The notes: generated by a model from the letters alone, not told the origin. 64,000 bases of DNA from Terriglobia bacterium (GCA_020073185.1 JAIQFT010000024.1:1-64000); one strand, 5' to 3'. Shown: positions 25,678 to 35,156, counted from the first letter of the stretch. Numbers and translations are program-made.

Positions 25678-28600
25678 ATGTACGTTGAACTTCATGCCGC
25701 CTCCGCCTTCAGTTTCCTCGCGGGCGCCAGTGTTCCCGAGGAACTGGCGGCGGTGTGCGCCGAGCGCGCCATGCCCGCCATGGCCGTGCTCGACCGCGAC
25801 GGCGTGTACGGCGCGCCGCGTTTTCACCTTGCCATGAAAAAGGCAGGCATGAGGGCGCACATCGGGAGCGAGATCACTTTTTCACGTGGATTAAGCCGCG
25901 TTCCTCTGCTGGTCGCATCCCGCGAGGGCTACCAGAACCTCTGCCGCCTGGTCACTCGCATGAAAGCGCGTGGTCCGAAAGATGCGCCCGCCGACATCAT
26001 CGCAGCCAGCGAAAACGATCTGCAAGAACATGCCTGCGGCCTGCTCTGCCTCACCGGCGGCGACGACGGCCCGCTCGCACTGGCGCTGCGCCGCGGCGGA
26101 CGTGAGGAAGGGAAGCGCGAGGTCGGGCGGTTGGTCCGCCTCTTCGGCCGCGACAATGTCTACGTCGAGTTGCAGCGCCATTTTCTGCGCGACGAAGAAG
26201 CGCGCAACCTCGCCCTCGTCGAGATCGCGCGCTCCCTTGGCCTGCCGCTGGTCGCCACCAACGGCGTGCGGCACGCCAAACCCGAAGAGCGCGAAATCCT
26301 CGACGTCTTCACCTGTCTCCAGCATCACCGCACGCTCGCCACCGCCGGCCGGCTGCTGGCGTGCAACCACGAGCGCCATCTCAAGTCGCCGTCCGCGATG
26401 GCGCAGCTTTTCGCCGATCTCCCGGAGGCCATCGCCAACACCAGGGAAGTTTCCTCTCGCTTGCAGTTCACCCTCGCCGATCTTGGCTACGAATTTCCGC
26501 GCTACCCGCTGCCCGAGGGCGAAACCATGATGTCGTTTCTGCGGCAGCGCACGCAAGAAGGCTTCCAGAAACGCTACGGGCGTGCGGCGCGCGACCTGCG
26601 GGCGCGCGCCCGCCGCCAGGTGGAGCGCGAACTCGCGCTGATCGAAAAACTCAAGCTCGAAGGATATTTCCTCATCGTCTGGGACATCGTGCGCTTCTGC
26701 CGCGAGCAGGGAATTCTGGTTCAGGGGCGCGGCTCGGCCGCCAACAGCGCGGTCTGCTACTCGCTCGGCATCACGGCGGTGGATCCCGTCGGCATGGACC
26801 TGCTGTTCGAGCGCTTCCTCAGCGAGGAGCGCGGCGAGTGGCCGGATATTGATCTCGATCTCCCCAGCGGCGAGCAGCGCGAGCGCGCCATTCAATACGT
26901 GTACCGCCGCTACGGCGAGCGCGGCGCCGCCATGACCGCCAACGTCATCACCTACCGCGGGCGCATGGCGGCGCGCGAAATGGGCAAGGTGCTCGGCTTC
27001 GACGAAGACACCGTCGGCCGCCTCTCCGCGCTGGTCGGCGCCTGGGAATACAAGGACCCGGACGATACGCTGGAAAAGCAATTTCGCTGCGCCGGCTTCG
27101 ATTTCCGCCATCCCCGCATGCGCAAATTCCTTGCACTCTGCCTCGCCGTTCAGGACTTACCCCGCCATCTCGGGCAGCACTCCGGCGGCATGGTCATCTG
27201 CCAGGGACAACTCGATTCGGTAGTGCCGCTGGAGCCGGCCTCGATGCCCGGCCGCGTCGTCGTGCAGTGGGACAAGGAAGACTGCGCCGACCTCGGCATC
27301 ATCAAAGTGGATCTGCTGGGGCTGGGCATGATGGCGGTTCTCGAAGATTCCATCCAGTTCATCCGCGATCGCTATGGCGAGGACGTTGATCTGGCGCGCC
27401 TGCCGCCCGACGACCCCACCGTGTATGCCGCTTTGCGGAGGGCGGACACGGTCGGCATGTTCCAGATCGAAAGTCGGGCGCAGATGTCGTGCCTGCCGCG
27501 CCTGCGCCCGCGGAAGTTTTACGACATTGTCGTCCAGGTGGCCATCATCCGCCCCGGCCCGATCGTCGGAAAAATGGTGAACCCGTTTTTGCAGCGCCGT
27601 CAGGGAAGAGAAAAGGTCACCTATCCGCATCCGTCGCTGGAGCCGGTGCTGGCGCGCACGCTCGGCGTGCCCCTGTTCCAGGAACAACTGCTGCGCATGG
27701 CGATGATCACCGCCGGCTTCAGCGGCGGCGAAGCCGAAGAGTTGCGCCGCGCCATGGGCTTCAAGCGCTCGGCAAAACGCATGCGCGACATTGAGGTCAA
27801 GCTGCGCGCGGGCATGACGCGCAACGGCATCGTCCCCGGTGCGCAGGAGCAGATCATTGACTCCATCACCTCGTTCGCGCTTTACGGATTTCCCGAGTCG
27901 CACTCGGCCAGCTTTGCCCTGCTCGCCTACGCCAGCGCCTACCTGAAGACGCACTACCTGGCAGCGTTCACTGCGGCCCTGCTCAACCACCAGCCCATGG
28001 GTTTTTACCACCCCTCCACCATTGTCAAGGATGCGCAGCGCCACGGGCTGAAGGTTCTCCCCGTCGCTGTAACAAAATCGGATTGGCTGTGTACGTTGGA
28101 GCCGTCGATGGTCGATGGTCGACGGTCGTTGGCCCATCCCGCCGCTAACGACCAACGACTAACGACCAACGACTTTTCCCGTGCCACCGGCCATCGACCA
28201 ACGACCATCGACCGCTTCGTCGTCCGTCTCGGCCTTCGTTACCTCCGCGGCCTCCGCCAAGACGCGGCCTGCGCCCTGCTGCGCGAACGCGAGAAGCGTC
28301 CTTTCGACTCCATCACCGATCTGGCGCGCCGCGTCCCCGAACTGCGCCGGACGGAGCTGGAAACCTTGGCCGAGATTGGGGCTCTGAACTCGATCGGAGA
28401 AGGCAATCCACCACGGAGACTCGGAGGCACGGAGAAGAATTTGCAATTTGCTACGGGTAATTTGCAAAGTGAAGGCCAACCGGGCAGCAAGGAAAATTAC
28501 ATATTACAAATTACAAATTGCCAATCCTCCGTGTCTCCGTGCCTCCGTGGTGGGAATGCAAGATTTCATCGCCGCGATGCGTTATGGCAGGTCGCGAGCG

Positions 28601-29085
28601 CCAGCCGCGGCGAGGGACCGCTGCTGCGAGACATCCCCGAACCCGACGCGCCTTCGCCGCTTCAGCCCATGGACCGCGAAGAGCGCCTGGTGGCCGATTT
28701 CCGCGGCACCGGCTTGTCCGTCGGCCCGCATCCCATGGCCTACCGCCGCGCCGAACTCAAAGCCAAAGGCATTCGCACCGCCGCCGAGCTGGAAAAAATT
28801 CCCCACGGACAATTCGTGCGCGCCGCCGGATGCGTCATCGCTCGCCAGCGTCCCGGCACCGCCCGCGGCTTTGTCTTCCTCAGCCTCGAAGACGAGACCG
28901 GCATCGCCAATGCCATCGTTACCCCGGATTTATTCGCGCAGCACCGCCTCCTCCTGGCCGGGGAAAAGTTCCTGCTCATTGAAGGCGTATTGCAGAACCT
29001 CGACAACGTGATTTCCGTCAAGGCCGAACGTGTCCTGCCCTTGCCGGTCACCGAAGCCGAAACCAAGTCGCACGATTTTCACTGA
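25678..29085 (+). CDS. dnaE2: DnaE2, error-prone C-family DNA polymerase
   Basis: The 1135-residue product is a DnaE2/ImuC polymerase. The N-terminal PHP domain starts YVELHAASAFSFLAGASVPEEL. The palm acidic motif PDIDLDLPSGEQRE lies near residue 392, and K-VDLLGLGMM, YGFPESHSASFALLAY and a C-terminal OB fold (FVFLSLEDETGIANAIV) follow. It synthesises across lesions with ImuA and ImuB. Two in-frame insertions of repeat DNA lie in the C-terminal half, near residues 810-845 and 910-960, and make the protein longer than usual. They fall between the polymerase core and OB domains, so activity may survive. Confidence 0.93.
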   Translation: MYVELHAASAFSFLAGASVPEELAAVCAERAMPAMAVLDRDGVYGAPRFHLAMKKAGMRAHIGSEITFSRGLSRVPLLVASREGYQNLCRLVTRMKARGPKDAPADIIAASENDLQEHACGLLCLTGGDDGPLALALRRGGREEGKREVGRLVRLFGRDNVYVELQRHFLRDEEARNLALVEIARSLGLPLVATNGVRHAKPEEREILDVFTCLQHHRTLATAGRLLACNHERHLKSPSAMAQLFADLPEAIANTREVSSRLQFTLADLGYEFPRYPLPEGETMMSFLRQRTQEGFQKRYGRAARDLRARARRQVERELALIEKLKLEGYFLIVWDIVRFCREQGILVQGRGSAANSAVCYSLGITAVDPVGMDLLFERFLSEERGEWPDIDLDLPSGEQRERAIQYVYRRYGERGAAMTANVITYRGRMAAREMGKVLGFDEDTVGRLSALVGAWEYKDPDDTLEKQFRCAGFDFRHPRMRKFLALCLAVQDLPRHLGQHSGGMVICQGQLDSVVPLEPASMPGRVVVQWDKEDCADLGIIKVDLLGLGMMAVLEDSIQFIRDRYGEDVDLARLPPDDPTVYAALRRADTVGMFQIESRAQMSCLPRLRPRKFYDIVVQVAIIRPGPIVGKMVNPFLQRRQGREKVTYPHPSLEPVLARTLGVPLFQEQLLRMAMITAGFSGGEAEELRRAMGFKRSAKRMRDIEVKLRAGMTRNGIVPGAQEQIIDSITSFALYGFPESHSASFALLAYASAYLKTHYLAAFTAALLNHQPMGFYHPSTIVKDAQRHGLKVLPVAVTKSDWLCTLEPSMVDGRRSLAHPAANDQRLTTNDFSRATGHRPTTIDRFVVRLGLRYLRGLRQDAACALLREREKRPFDSITDLARRVPELRRTELETLAEIGALNSIGEGNPPRRLGGTEKNLQFATGNLQSEGQPGSKENYILQITNCQSSVSPCLRGGNARFHRRDALWQVASASRGEGPLLRDIPEPDAPSPLQPMDREERLVADFRGTGLSVGPHPMAYRRAELKAKGIRTAAELEKIPHGQFVRAAGCVIARQRPGTARGFVFLSLEDETGIANAIVTPDLFAQHRLLLAGEKFLLIEGVLQNLDNVISVKAERVLPLPVTEAETKSHDFH
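28104..28213. repeat. In-frame GTCGATGG/AACGACC palindromic insertion in dnaE2
   Basis: GTCGATGGTCGATGGTCGAC (28104 onward) is mirrored by CCATCGACCAACGACCATCG (28191-28210); between them lie ACGACCAACGACTAACGACC units. The translation gives MVDGRRSLAHP, NDQRLTTND and GHRPTTIDR, the same peptide style as in imuA and upstream of rlpA. Confidence 0.8.
28408..28553. repeat. Nested inverted-repeat insertion in dnaE2 (CCACCACGGAG arms)
   Basis: The outer arms are CCACCACGGAG (28408-28418) and CTCCGTGGTGG (28543-28553), with further GGAGGCACGGAGA/TCTCCGTGCCTCC pairing. Inner arms are AATTTGCAATTTG-like and ACAAATTACAAATTGCC-like units. The whole 146-nt element is open in the dnaE2 frame and encodes about 49 residues that interrupt the protein. 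Confidence 0.8.
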
Positions 29086-29342
29086 TCCTCCGTCATTGAT
29101 CCCGGCCGCCGCGCGCTGCCATGCGCCGGCCAGCAACGAAATCCAAACCGAACTTTTTATCGGGAAGCAGCGTGAGATGATTCTTCGGCTCGCGGGCCGG
29201 CAAACGTGGTCGAGAATTTTTTTCCGCGCGCCCACAAAATCCACAGCCGGAAAGGTTATATTTGATAAATCACGACAAGCGAGTGAACCTGCTGTGAACG
29301 CCGGTTTTACCTCAGCTTTAAACCCCCAAGGAGTTCGGTGAA

Positions 29343-29573
29343 ATGGCCAGAGTAAAGCGTGCGCAAGTGACGAAATCCCCAGTCAAGCCGGCCAGTTCCG
29401 CTTCGGCTGAGCCAACCAACGGCAACGCCAATGCAGCTTCCGACGTGGAATCGGCGATTCGTGTCCGCGCCTACGAACTGTACGAGCAGCGCGGACGCGT
29501 CGAGGGCTTCGCCCAGGACGACTGGTTTCAAGCGGAGACGGAAGTGCGGTCACGTTTTTCGCGCACGGCGTAG
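29343..29573 (+). CDS. DUF2934-domain small protein
   Basis: The 76-residue protein has a basic, Ala/Ser-rich N-terminus followed by the DUF2934 signature IRVRAYELYEQRGRVEGFAQDDWFQAE near residues 37-65. DUF2934 proteins are short, common in Acidobacteriota and other soil bacteria, and of unknown role. AAGGAG lies 10 nt before the ATG. The 257 nt before it contain no gene; an A/T-rich patch near 29255-29275 may hold the promoter. Confidence 0.85.
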   Translation: MARVKRAQVTKSPVKPASSASAEPTNGNANAASDVESAIRVRAYELYEQRGRVEGFAQDDWFQAETEVRSRFSRTA

Positions 29574-29626
29574 CAGCGTTCCGCTTTGGCGGATGGGCCG
29601 AAAACTTCGTACCGGCGGCGCGGTGA

Positions 29627-29992
29627 TTGCGTAGAATCCTGCTCATTGACGACAGCCCGCAGCAACTCAGTGTGCGTGGGGCCGTGTTGCGCGGCGCCGG
29701 ATTCGAAATCTGCATCGCCACCACTGCGGAGAGCGCGCAAGCTCTGCTCCGCAGTGGACTGGCCTCCAGCATCGGCGCCATCGTTACCGATCACATCCTG
29801 CCGGGCGCCAGCGGCGCTCAGTTCGTCCGCCGGCTTCGCGAAGTGCAGCGCGACATTCCGGTCATCGTCATTACCGGCCTGCCGGAAGTGGAATCCGAAT
29901 ATGATGGATTGAACGTCATCTTTCGGCAAAAGCCCTGCCCGCCGCCGGAGCTTATCGCTCTGCTGCGCGATTCCATGAAGGACCACGCCTGA
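29627..29992 (+). CDS. Single-domain response regulator
   Basis: The 121-residue product is a CheY-like receiver. The acidic pair is in LLIDDSPQQ, the phosphoacceptor is in AIVTDHILPGASG near residue 55, and the switch lysine is in FRQKPCPP. The only start in frame is TTG at 29627, because TGA directly precedes it. There is no output domain, so it probably acts through protein contacts. It converges with another receiver gene ending at 30019. Confidence 0.8.
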   Translation: MRRILLIDDSPQQLSVRGAVLRGAGFEICIATTAESAQALLRSGLASSIGAIVTDHILPGASGAQFVRRLREVQRDIPVIVITGLPEVESEYDGLNVIFRQKPCPPPELIALLRDSMKDHA

Positions 29993-30018
29993 CCGTTGCC
30001 GGAGGGCGCGACTCGGTG

Positions 30019-30456
30019 TCAGGGGCTCTTCGCCGGGCGCAACAGCGTGCCACACGAGATCCCTGGCTTCGAACCCGGCGCAGGCGGCTGGATTCCCCCG
30101 GCAATTGCCACCGCTTGCACCAGATCGCGCGGGCCGAACGGCTTCAGCAGGTACGCGGTCGCGCCGCAGTTGCCCAGGCGTATATCAATTTCGGGTTCCG
30201 GAATGCCGGTGGTCAGGATCACCGGTATGTCGTGCGTGCGCGGCGTCGCCCGGATATCCCGCAGCAGGTCCAGCCCGAGTCCACTTCCGCCCAGCAGGCA
30301 ATCGAGAATGATTACGTCGGGCACGCGCTGCGCGATTTGCTCGGTGACTTCCTTCAGGGTGACGGCTTCCGCCACGGCGAAACCGACGCGCTCCAGCACT
30401 TGCCTGACCATCCGGCGCAGGTGCAAGTCTTGATCGATGACGAGAATGTTTGGCAT
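30019..30456 (-). CDS. Response-regulator receiver protein
   Basis: From the ATG at 30456 the protein begins MPNILVIDQDLHLRRMVRQV. The acidic pocket is partly changed (IDQD), the phosphoacceptor is present in VIILDCLLGGSGLG, and the switch lysine is in YLLKPFGPRDL. The tail of about 25 residues is Pro/Gly-rich without a domain. The open frame continues to 30516, but the extension has no receiver features. Partner kinases are not in the neighbourhood. Confidence 0.82.
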   Translation of the reverse strand: MPNILVIDQDLHLRRMVRQVLERVGFAVAEAVTLKEVTEQIAQRVPDVIILDCLLGGSGLGLDLLRDIRATPRTHDIPVILTTGIPEPEIDIRLGNCGATAYLLKPFGPRDLVQAVAIAGGIQPPAPGSKPGISCGTLLRPAKSP

Positions 30457-30773
30457 TTTTGATCCGGGTCGCGAGTTCTGAGCTGTACGCTCACTCTCAC
30501 CGTAGCTCAGCGCCACTCCGATTCATCCCGGAGACTCGGTTTAAAATACCCTTAAATTCCGATGTTGGGACGCGGTCCAGATTGGCATCGTCCTTCCTAC
30601 TGCGCCTCACGCCCGGCGCGCCGCTCCAAGAATTGGAATCGCCACGCGCCGGCACGGCATCTGCTACTTAGAAGCGAAGGAATTCGGCGCCCCCATTGCT
30701 GGGTCATGTCCCTCACCCAGTTGCCCAGGGCGTGAGTTTCTGCAAGAATAATTCCCACGGGTGAGTCCTCCTA

Positions 30774-32825
30774 ATGCCTCTACTGGGTAGTTTCTCGCTG
30801 GTCTTTGCTTTGGCCCTGAGCGTCTATTGTTTCGCTGCGGGCATAGTTGCGCTTTTTCGTCACGGCCCGAGTTATGAACGCCTGGGGGAAACCGCTCGCC
30901 GCGCCGGCATCGCCGTTTGGGCCTGCATCGCCATCGCCGCCGCGGTGCTGGTGGCCGCCAGCTTCCAGAACGACTTCTCCATCGCCTACATCCTGCACCA
31001 CAGCAATCGCGACCTGAGCGCGCCCTACAAGTTCGCCGTGTTGTGGTCCGGGCAGGAAGGCTCGTTGCTGTTCTGGTCGCTGCTGCTGGCCACCTACGGC
31101 CTGGTGCTGCGTATGCGCCACAAAGTCGACACGCGCCTGGTGGCCTATGCTTCGGTGATCATTGCTGCCGTGCAGGTCTTCTTTCTGCTGCTGGTGAACT
31201 TCGCCGCGCCCCCCTTCGCGCTCACCCAGGGCGCCATCCCGCCCGACGGCAACGGCCTCAACCCGCTGTTGCAGTATCCCGAGATGGTCATCCACCCCCC
31301 GATGCTCTACCTCGGCTACGTCGGCTTCACGGTACCCTTCGCCTTCGCCCTGGGGGCGTTGATCATGCGTTATCCCGGCGAGAAGTGGATCCACATCACC
31401 CGCCGCTGGACCATGGTCACCTGGGGATTTCTCACTTGCGGCATCTTTCTCGGCGCGCACTGGGCTTACTCGGTGCTGGGCTGGGGCGGCTACTGGGGAT
31501 GGGACCCGGTGGAGAATGCCTCGCTGCTGCCGTGGCTGACCGGCACGGCCTTCCTGCACTCGGTCATGATGCAGGAAAAACGCGGCATGCTGAAGATGTG
31601 GAACATGTGGCTCATCTTCTGCACCTTCCTGCTCTCCATCTTCGGCACCTTCCTGACGCGCAGCGGCGTGGTCAGCTCGGTCCATGCCTTCGCGCAATCT
31701 TCCATCGGCGACTGGTTTGTCGCCTTCCTGGCGCTTGCCTTCGCCACCTGCGTCTTCTTCTTCGTCAAGAACCGTTCGCATTTGAAGAGCGAACACCGCT
31801 TGGAATCGCTGGTCTCGCGTGAGTCCAGTTTCCTGTTCAACAACCTCATCCTTCTCGTCGCCTGCTTCACCGTGCTCTGGGGCACTCTGTTCCCCATCCT
31901 CAGCGAGTGGGTGCAGGGACACAAGATCACCGTCGGCCCGCCGTTCTTTAACCGCGTGAACATCCCGGTCGCTCTGCTGCTGCTGCTGCTGACCGCGCTC
32001 GGACCGCTGCTCGCCTGGCGCAGGACTTCGCTGGAGAGTCTGAAGCGCAACTTCCTGGTGCCGACTTTAGTCGCCGTGGCCGCCGCCGTCGTACTGATCG
32101 TGACCCCCTCGTCTTGGGGTGGGCCCTTCGGCATGCGCCCGTGGAAGGACATCTCGTATTTCTATTCGCTGATGACCATCACGCTGGCGGTGCTGGTGGC
32201 GGCGACCGTGACTTCGGAATTCATTCGCGGCGGCCGTGTCATCGCGCGTCACACCGGCTCCTCGCTGGCTGCCGGCATGGTGCAACTCACCCGCCGCAAC
32301 ACCCGCCGCTACGGCGGCTACATCGTGCACTTCGGCGTCATCGTCATCATGATCGGCTTCGCGGGTGCGGCCTTCAACCAGGACGTGGAACGCGAGCTCG
32401 GTAACGGCCAGCAGATGAGCGTCGGGCCCTACACGCTGACCTGTCGCTCCTATACCGACGACGACAATCCCAACTACAGCAGCCAGTGGGCCATCATTGA
32501 CGTCAGTAAGGACGGCAAGCCGCTGACTACCATGTACCCCGAACGCCGTTTTTACAAGGCTAGCCAGCAGACTGCCACCATGGTCGCCAACCGCTCCACC
32601 ATGCGCGAGGATCTCTACCTTGTATATAGCGGCCTCAACGACCAAACCGGCCGTCCCATTATCCGCGCGCACCTGAATCCGCTGGTGCTTTGGATCTGGA
32701 TCGGCGTGCTCATCGTGATCGCCGGAACAGGAGTGGCGCTGGTGCCCAACATGGCGCCGGCTCGCGTCGCCGCGCCGGCTCGCGTTGTCGCACCCGCCGG
32801 TGAACCCGTGGGAGCAGGCCGATGA
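30774..32825 (+). CDS. ccmF: CcmF, cytochrome c heme lyase subunit
   Basis: The 683-residue polytopic membrane protein contains the heme-handling WWD-type motif WGGYWGWDPVENASLLPWL near residue 240, FGTFLTRSGVVSSVHAFA near 295, and a periplasmic C-terminal domain. CcmF with CcmH ligates heme to apocytochrome c in System I. The stop overlaps the ccmH start by 4 nt (ATGA). CcmA-E are not in this window. The C-terminus ends in a Pro/Ala-rich tail. Confidence 0.95.
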   Translation: MPLLGSFSLVFALALSVYCFAAGIVALFRHGPSYERLGETARRAGIAVWACIAIAAAVLVAASFQNDFSIAYILHHSNRDLSAPYKFAVLWSGQEGSLLFWSLLLATYGLVLRMRHKVDTRLVAYASVIIAAVQVFFLLLVNFAAPPFALTQGAIPPDGNGLNPLLQYPEMVIHPPMLYLGYVGFTVPFAFALGALIMRYPGEKWIHITRRWTMVTWGFLTCGIFLGAHWAYSVLGWGGYWGWDPVENASLLPWLTGTAFLHSVMMQEKRGMLKMWNMWLIFCTFLLSIFGTFLTRSGVVSSVHAFAQSSIGDWFVAFLALAFATCVFFFVKNRSHLKSEHRLESLVSRESSFLFNNLILLVACFTVLWGTLFPILSEWVQGHKITVGPPFFNRVNIPVALLLLLLTALGPLLAWRRTSLESLKRNFLVPTLVAVAAAVVLIVTPSSWGGPFGMRPWKDISYFYSLMTITLAVLVAATVTSEFIRGGRVIARHTGSSLAAGMVQLTRRNTRRYGGYIVHFGVIVIMIGFAGAAFNQDVERELGNGQQMSVGPYTLTCRSYTDDDNPNYSSQWAIIDVSKDGKPLTTMYPERRFYKASQQTATMVANRSTMREDLYLVYSGLNDQTGRPIIRAHLNPLVLWIWIGVLIVIAGTGVALVPNMAPARVAAPARVVAPAGEPVGAGR

Positions 32826-33322
32826 CAGCGGCAACCCGAAACGTGAAACCTGCAACGTTGCGGTTTGCAGCGCGCCTGTTCGTGCTCCTCGCTGCGATCG
32901 TGTTGTTCATGGGCGCCGGCGACGACGCCTCCGGACGCTTCGACAATCTCGGCCACAAGCTCATGTGCCGCTGCGGCTGCAATCAGGTGCTGCTGGAGTG
33001 CAATCACGTCGGCTGCACTTACTCCGACGGCATGCGCAACGAGCTGATGGCTGGGCTGCAGCGCGGCGACAGCGACGATCTGGTCCTGCAGGGCTTCGTG
33101 CAAAAGTACGGCCCGACCGTGCTCGCCGCCCCCACCACCACCGGCTTCAATCGCGTCGCCTGGATCATGCCCTTCGTCGCCCTCACCGGCGGCCTGCTGC
33201 TGGTCGTGATGGTCGTCAAGACCTGGAATACGCGGCGTGCGGCGGTGGTTCGCATCCCCGCGGTTGACCCGGCCAAGCTCGACCGCCTCCGCCGCCGTGT
33301 CCACGAGGAGACCGAACTATGA
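32822..33322 (+). CDS. ccmH: CcmH/CycL-type thioredox subunit of cytochrome c maturation
   Basis: The 166-residue protein has an N-terminal signal anchor, a small domain with LMCRCGCNQVLLECNHVGC near residue 42, and a second transmembrane helix (WIMPFVALTGGLLLVVMVV). CcmH normally has an LRCxxC redox pair that reduces the apocytochrome CXXCH motif. Here four cysteines cluster, as in the CcmH variants with extra cysteines. It overlaps ccmF by 4 nt and the next gene by 4 nt. Confidence 0.9.
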   Translation: MTAATRNVKPATLRFAARLFVLLAAIVLFMGAGDDASGRFDNLGHKLMCRCGCNQVLLECNHVGCTYSDGMRNELMAGLQRGDSDDLVLQGFVQKYGPTVLAAPTTTGFNRVAWIMPFVALTGGLLLVVMVVKTWNTRRAAVVRIPAVDPAKLDRLRRRVHEETEL

Positions 33323-33612
33323 TTATCGCCGCCTGCGTGCTCATGGCCGCTGCGCTCTTCTTCTACATGTTTTCGCTGCCTTCGCAGGTCGATGCCGGCG
33401 AGGAGAAGACCCGCTTGGCGTTCCTCAACGAGCGCAAGGAAACCGTCTACGAGAATCTGCGCGACCTCAACTTTGAATTCAGGGCAGGGAAGTACCCCGA
33501 AGCCGATTACGAGGCGATGCGCGCGGCCCTGGAAGACGAAGCCGCCGCCCTGCTGGCCGAGATTGACGCGCTGGAAAACCCACCGCTGCAACCCAAAGGA
33601 GCGAGAGCTTGA
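33319..33612 (+). CDS. CcmI-like small membrane protein
   Basis: The 97-residue product has one N-terminal helix (IIAACVLMAAALFFYMF) and a charged coiled-coil-like region with EKTRLAFLNERKETVYENLRD and PEADYEAMRAALEDEAA. This resembles the N-terminal half of CcmI, the apocytochrome chaperone of System I. The TPR half is absent. It overlaps ccmH by 4 nt and shares bases with the next gene, so it belongs to the ccm operon. Confidence 0.75.
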   Translation: MIIAACVLMAAALFFYMFSLPSQVDAGEEKTRLAFLNERKETVYENLRDLNFEFRAGKYPEADYEAMRAALEDEAAALLAEIDALENPPLQPKGARA

Positions 33613-34979
33613 AGTACCGTTTCACGACCAGCCAACTGCTGGCGATCGCCTTTACCACGGCGGCTTTGTTTGCCTCCGCCGCATACGCCCAAACCCTGAG
33701 CGGTACTGTCAGCAACGCGACCACCGGCAAGCCCGCTGCGGGCGACGACGTTGTCCTGCTCACGCTCGCCCAGGGCATGCAGGAATCCGGACGCACCCAA
33801 ACTGATGCCCAGGGCAAGTTCACGTTTAACCTGACTGACTCCGGCGGACCGCACCTGGTCCGCGTCAATCACCAGGGCGTGAACTATTTCCCCGCTGGCG
33901 GCCCTACTCTTCCGGGCGCCACGACCACGGAGATCAAGGTGTACGATGCGGCCAAGAAGCTGGACGGCGTCGGCGAAAACGTGCGCGTCATGCGCGTGCA
34001 GGCGGCCGGCCAGGACTCGCTCCAGATCATCGAGCTGATTTCGGTGAAGAACAGCTCCGACCCGCCGCGCTCGTTGATGGCGGACCGCACCTACGAAATC
34101 ACTCTTCCTGAGGGTGCCAAGGTTGACTCGGGCATTGCGCAAGGGCCCGGCGGCATGCCCGTCAACACCGCGCCCGTGCCCGACGACAAGGTAAAAGGGA
34201 AGTATTACTTCATCTTTCCCATCCGCCCCGGCGAGACGCGCTTCGAGGTCGTTTATCACCTGCCCTACTCGGGCGAAGCGACGCTGAAGCCCAAGATCAC
34301 CGGCCGCCTCGAGCATTTTGCGGTCATGCTGCCCAAGAGCATGGAATTCGGCGCCAAGGTTCAAGGCCTGTTTTCCCCGGTGAGTGATGATCCGCAATCG
34401 AATTTGCAGGTCACCACGCAGGTTACTCCCGACAAGGACCTCAGCTTCCGTATCTCCGGAACCGGCGTGCTGACCGACCAGCAACAGGGCCAGGGCGGCC
34501 AGCAGCAGGCCGACACAGGCGGCGCCATGGGTGGCGGCGCCGCCGGTCGTCCCGGTGGAGGTTTGGGAACGCCCGAGGGCACTCCCGATCCTATTCACAA
34601 ATATCGTTGGGCTATACTCGCAGGTGGCCTTGCCTTGTTGGCTGCCGGTGGGGGATGGGTAGCTACTCGCAACCAGTCGGCTTCTGCCTCGCAACCCGCG
34701 GCCGCCGCCGTTCCGAAGCCTGTCCGTGCCGCCGCTCCGAAACCTGCGCGCGCTGCTGCCCCGCAACCCGCGCCCGCCTCCCTTCCCGGACCTCTGCTCC
34801 AGACCTACGTGCCGCAATCCGGCATGCTCCTCCAAGGCCTCAAGGAAGAGCTCTTCCAGCTCGAAATCGAGCGCCAGCAGGGCCGCATCACGGAGGAGGA
34901 ATATTTGCAAACCAAGGCCGCGCTCGATCAGACCCTGCGCCGGGCCTTGCAGCGAGCGAAGGGATTGGTTAACAGTTAG
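33609..34979 (+). CDS. Secreted/membrane protein with carboxypeptidase-regulatory-like domain, in the ccm operon
   Basis: The product starts at a TTG that overlaps the preceding stop (TTGA). A signal peptide (LLAIAFTTAALFASAAYAQ) is followed by a CarboxypepD-like fold (about residues 28-115) and a beta-rich periplasmic domain. A Gln/Gly-rich linker comes next, then a transmembrane helix near residue 345 (WAILAGGLALLAAGGGWVA). After a Pro/Ala linker comes a cytoplasmic helix with ELFQLEIERQQGRITEEEYLQTK. Similar proteins follow ccm genes in acidobacteria; the role is unknown. Confidence 0.75.
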   Translation: MKYRFTTSQLLAIAFTTAALFASAAYAQTLSGTVSNATTGKPAAGDDVVLLTLAQGMQESGRTQTDAQGKFTFNLTDSGGPHLVRVNHQGVNYFPAGGPTLPGATTTEIKVYDAAKKLDGVGENVRVMRVQAAGQDSLQIIELISVKNSSDPPRSLMADRTYEITLPEGAKVDSGIAQGPGGMPVNTAPVPDDKVKGKYYFIFPIRPGETRFEVVYHLPYSGEATLKPKITGRLEHFAVMLPKSMEFGAKVQGLFSPVSDDPQSNLQVTTQVTPDKDLSFRISGTGVLTDQQQGQGGQQQADTGGAMGGGAAGRPGGGLGTPEGTPDPIHKYRWAILAGGLALLAAGGGWVATRNQSASASQPAAAAVPKPVRAAAPKPARAAAPQPAPASLPGPLLQTYVPQSGMLLQGLKEELFQLEIERQQGRITEEEYLQTKAALDQTLRRALQRAKGLVNS

Positions 34980-35156
34980 TCCCGAGTCGCGAGCGCTCCG
35001 TGGAGTCTCGTTCGCGCCTCGTGACCTCTACGTCACTCGCTGTGGCCGGCCCTGCGGCAAGCCTGCAGCTATATCCCCTTGCCAGCAACCTAGGGTCTCC
35101 TCACCCTTACCTGTGACGAGCATCACGGCAGCCAGCCAACCTCCGGCGTACAAGGA

